In this document: one piece after another, positions 6,205 to 7,580 of the stretch | How positions within the stretch are numbered: position 1 is the stretch's first letter | Layout: each line of letters opens with the position of its first letter | From: an uncultured Clostridia bacterium | GTDB taxonomy: Bacteria > Bacillota > Clostridia > Christensenellales > UBA1242 | DNA length: 7,580 bases | Assembly: GCA_946610635.1 (NCBI GenBank) | Contig: CAMOCI010000030.1 | Span: 1 to 7,580, forward strand | Reading direction: 5' to 3' | Program-made: the position numbers and the translations under genes | Notes under the pieces: generated by a model | What the model was told of the DNA's origin: nothing | The model's database searches: none | Seen by the model: the letters and a program-made list of their open reading frames with translations, nothing else

Positions 6205-6238
6205 ATCTTTTCGTAAAACGCGGCTTTTACGAAAAGAT
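6205..6238. repeat. perfect 14-bp inverted repeat around a GC-rich 6-base spacer
   Basis: Arms atcttttcgtaaaa (6205-6218) and ttttacgaaaagat (6225-6238) are perfectly complementary; the spacer is cgcggc (6219-6224). A related half-site, atcttttacgaa, lies at 6285-6296. Neither strand has a clear T-run after the stem, which argues against a standard intrinsic terminator, though it could still end the minus-strand transcript. Other readings are a protein-binding dyad, a structured RNA, or a recombinase-type core site. Confidence 0.8.
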
Positions 6239-6394
6239 AGTGTTATTTTAATACACATAACTGCATTTTATTAAAACAATATAAATCTTTTACGAATACT
6301 ATTTAATTTTAATCCAATTATTTTTAAATAATTTTACAATAAAATTAATTTAATCATACTTATCATTTAACTACAAAATTTTAATGTGATTTTA

Positions 6395-6405
6395 TTGCAT
6401 AGTAT
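6395..6405 (+). repeat. 11-base motif TTGCATAGTAT, one of three copies in the window
   Basis: Identical copies lie at 6395-6405 (intergenic), 6506-6516 (inside the 3' part of the nucleotidyltransferase-like gene) and 5261-5271 on the minus strand (upstream of the regulator promoter). The two copies near 6400 and 6510 are both followed within a few bases by ATTTTCA, so one may be a small local duplication of the other. Confidence 0.45.
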
Positions 6406-6427
6406 CAATTTTCATTAATAATTTGAT

Positions 6428-7495
6428 TTAATTATTAGAATCTTTATCAATATTTTTATTAATTTTGGTAACTTTAATATCTTCGTTATCTACGTCGGTA
6501 TCATTTTGCATAGTATTATCATTTTCAATCTTATTATCTGCATTTTTTAATGCGTCTGCAATCATTATATCAGTGTTTTTATATAAATACTCTAACTTTT
6601 TTATAAAACTTTTAAATTGCTTTGCATTATAAAAACTATAATCTATAAACATAGGTTCAGTATGCATGCCTGGTATAAAAATATCTTCAATATCACAGTT
6701 TTTAAGGTAATTAATTATATTTTTAAAGATTTCGCAAAAATCTTTTGAGTTATAGAATTTATTTGGTATATTATATAAAATATTTTCTACAAATAATGTT
6801 TTATTACTCAAATAAACATTAGATTTTTTATTTAAAACAAGTTCTAATTCCAACATTTTTAAAAGTTTGCATAATAGTAAGTAATTACCATTTGTTTCCA
6901 GATTTTTTTGTTGAATTTGTCTTAAAATTTCTACAGGATTTTCTTTTATCTTATACCCTAACTTTGTTAGTTCTATATTACCATCTTGTTTAATGTCATA
7001 TCCAACAAAAATATTTATCGTTATACTATTTTCTTCATTTAAATTAAACTTTACAAAAACTACATTATTTTTATAATAAACCTTATCACTTTCATCTAAA
7101 TACTTTTGCAATTCTCGCATTATCACACTTGCAACATCTATCGCCGTCATCTGTTTGCTTGCGCTATCTGCAACTATGTTTGAATAAATATCTTTTGCTG
7201 ATTTTCTTTTCTTTTTTAATGCTTGCAATTTTTGTTGCCTTTCTTTTTCAAGTATTTCGTTACTTGCTGGTATTACTACATAAAATTCCATTGGCTCTAA
7301 AAATTGATAGTTATTTTTTAGTGCAAAAGCGCCAAATGGCAAAACTTTTACATTTTGCTGTTTTAAATAATTACTTGCAATTTCGTTTAATGCTCTATTT
7401 ATCTCTTCAAAACAATTATCTGCAATTTTTGTGCATTGTTCATCATAAAACTTCATTACATCAAACAAAAAATCTATATTTTCTTGATTAATCAA
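6428..7495 (-). CDS. OAS/cGAS-like (CD-NTase) nucleotidyltransferase-fold protein with degenerate active site
   Basis: A 355-residue soluble protein. After an N-terminal helix (5-45), VKVLPFGAFAL (49-59) followed by a PMEFYVVIP strand (68-76) fits the nucleotidyltransferase loop and strand. Measured from Gly55, Pro68 and Glu70 fall exactly where the two catalytic Asp occur in OAS1 (GS...DAD spacing). A basic helix (84-101) and a helix near 119-135 precede the strands VVFVKF (145-150) and SITINIFVGY (157-166), where Asn161 sits at the third Asp. The later ENP (185-187), helical KLLKMLELEL (210-219) and YLSNKTLFVENIL (228-240) resemble the helical half of CD-NTases. The last 40 residues are an acidic, Asn/Asp-rich tail. 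GS is GA here, so all key residues are changed and catalysis is doubtful. TTG at 7495 is chosen because GAGGTGAT lies just upstream. No effector gene is visible nearby. The fold is from pattern reading, not a search; an unrelated lineage-specific family is possible. Confidence 0.55.
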   Translation of the reverse strand: MINQENIDFLFDVMKFYDEQCTKIADNCFEEINRALNEIASNYLKQQNVKVLPFGAFALKNNYQFLEPMEFYVVIPASNEILEKERQQKLQALKKKRKSAKDIYSNIVADSASKQMTAIDVASVIMRELQKYLDESDKVYYKNNVVFVKFNLNEENSITINIFVGYDIKQDGNIELTKLGYKIKENPVEILRQIQQKNLETNGNYLLLCKLLKMLELELVLNKKSNVYLSNKTLFVENILYNIPNKFYNSKDFCEIFKNIINYLKNCDIEDIFIPGMHTEPMFIDYSFYNAKQFKSFIKKLEYLYKNTDIMIADALKNADNKIENDNTMQNDTDVDNEDIKVTKINKNIDKDSNN

Positions 7496-7506
7496 ACTAT
7501 CACCTC
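7493..7506 (-). promoter_or_regulatory. strong ribosome binding site deciding a TTG start
   Basis: GAGGTGAT (7506-7499) is a near-perfect complement to the 16S rRNA 3' end. From GAGG there are 7 bases to TTG at 7495-7493. The next in-frame Met (residue 14) has no comparable site. Confidence 0.85.
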
Positions 7507-7514
7507 TAATTAAT

Positions 7515-7554
7515 GTTATAATTTAATTTTATATTTATTTCAAATTATTTTCAA
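7515..7554 (-). promoter_or_regulatory. tandem overlapping promoters of the nucleotidyltransferase-like gene
   Basis: Minus strand, two matches offset by 11 bases. P1 has TTGAAA (7554-7549), 17 bases and TAAAAT (7531-7526). P2 has TTGAAA (7543-7538), 17 bases and TATAAC (7520-7515). Both have ideal spacing and would start within about 25 bases of the start codon. Only 26 bases of sequence remain beyond this to the window edge. Confidence 0.5.
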
Positions 7555-7580
7555 CTTTGTTACAAATAAAAACATTTGCA

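Larger units (their letters stand above)
6111..6427. other. non-coding convergent intergenic region
   Basis: About 317 bases between the terminator of the plus-strand gene and the end of the minus-strand gene. I see no reading frame of useful length with a ribosome binding site on either strand. Besides the 14-bp inverted repeat described separately, it holds AT-only dyads (AATTATTT/AAATAATT at 6316-6333 and AATTTTA/TAAAATT at 6330-6346). These lack T-runs and are weak as terminators, so the end of the minus-strand transcript is not clear. Confidence 0.7.

Noticed and set aside
6205..6238. Chromosome dimer resolution (dif) site
   Set aside because: The 6-base spacer fits, but the arms do not resemble the conserved XerD half-site and are perfectly symmetric, unlike dif.
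6316..6346. AT-only dyads as a terminator for the minus-strand gene
   Set aside because: The stems have no G/C support and no T-run follows in the minus-strand direction; such dyads are frequent by chance in this composition.
7129..7491. 120-codon plus-strand hydrophobic ORF
   Set aside because: It is antisense to the nucleotidyltransferase-like gene, which has a strong ribosome binding site and promoters, and its Leu/Phe-rich product is the usual antisense artefact.

Overview
The window is about three-quarters A/T. It uses the standard genetic code: the reading frames have TGG for Trp, no internal TGA, and TAA or TAG stops. Three genes have strong GGAGG- or GAGGTG-type ribosome binding sites, and two start at TTG. 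Together with PadR and BcrA-like families, this suggests a low-GC Bacillota genome, probably a Clostridia-like gut lineage. The organism assignment is inference from composition and gene style only.

Layout. Bases 1-5165 carry three minus-strand genes in the order regulator -> ABC ATPase -> ABC permease. The permease runs off the left edge. The regulator is the most unusual gene: an N-terminal PadR winged helix, about 570 residues of acidic Asn/Asp/Glu/Lys-rich low-complexity sequence, and a C-terminal four-helix membrane domain. A promoter with a perfect dyad over its -35 box sits in the 54-base gap in front of the ATPase gene. Dyads also flank the promoter of the regulator gene. I infer that the three genes form a sensing and export module. 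The regulator would stay in the membrane, detect a membrane-active compound or envelope stress, and control itself and the exporter. This resembles, by convergence, the membrane-bound one-component regulator BcrR and its BcrAB bacitracin transporter.

Bases 5166-5411 are a divergent intergenic region with promoters both ways. The plus-strand gene at 5412-6080 encodes a YgjP-type zinc metallopeptidase (HEIAH ... NHS). It has no ribosome binding site, and an extended -10 box is placed so that the mRNA may be leaderless. A clear intrinsic terminator follows at 6084-6110.

Bases 6111-6427 are a non-coding convergent region. It holds a perfect 14-bp inverted repeat around a GC-rich 6-base spacer, plus AT-only hairpins. 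The minus-strand gene at 6428-7495 encodes a 355-residue protein that I read as an OAS/cGAS-like (CD-NTase) nucleotidyltransferase fold. All three catalytic Asp positions appear to be replaced. It has tandem promoters and a strong ribosome binding site in front of a TTG start.

No tRNA, rRNA, CRISPR array or insertion sequence was found. The best candidates for something undescribed are the membrane-tethered PadR regulator with its exporter, and the pseudo-nucleotidyltransferase.
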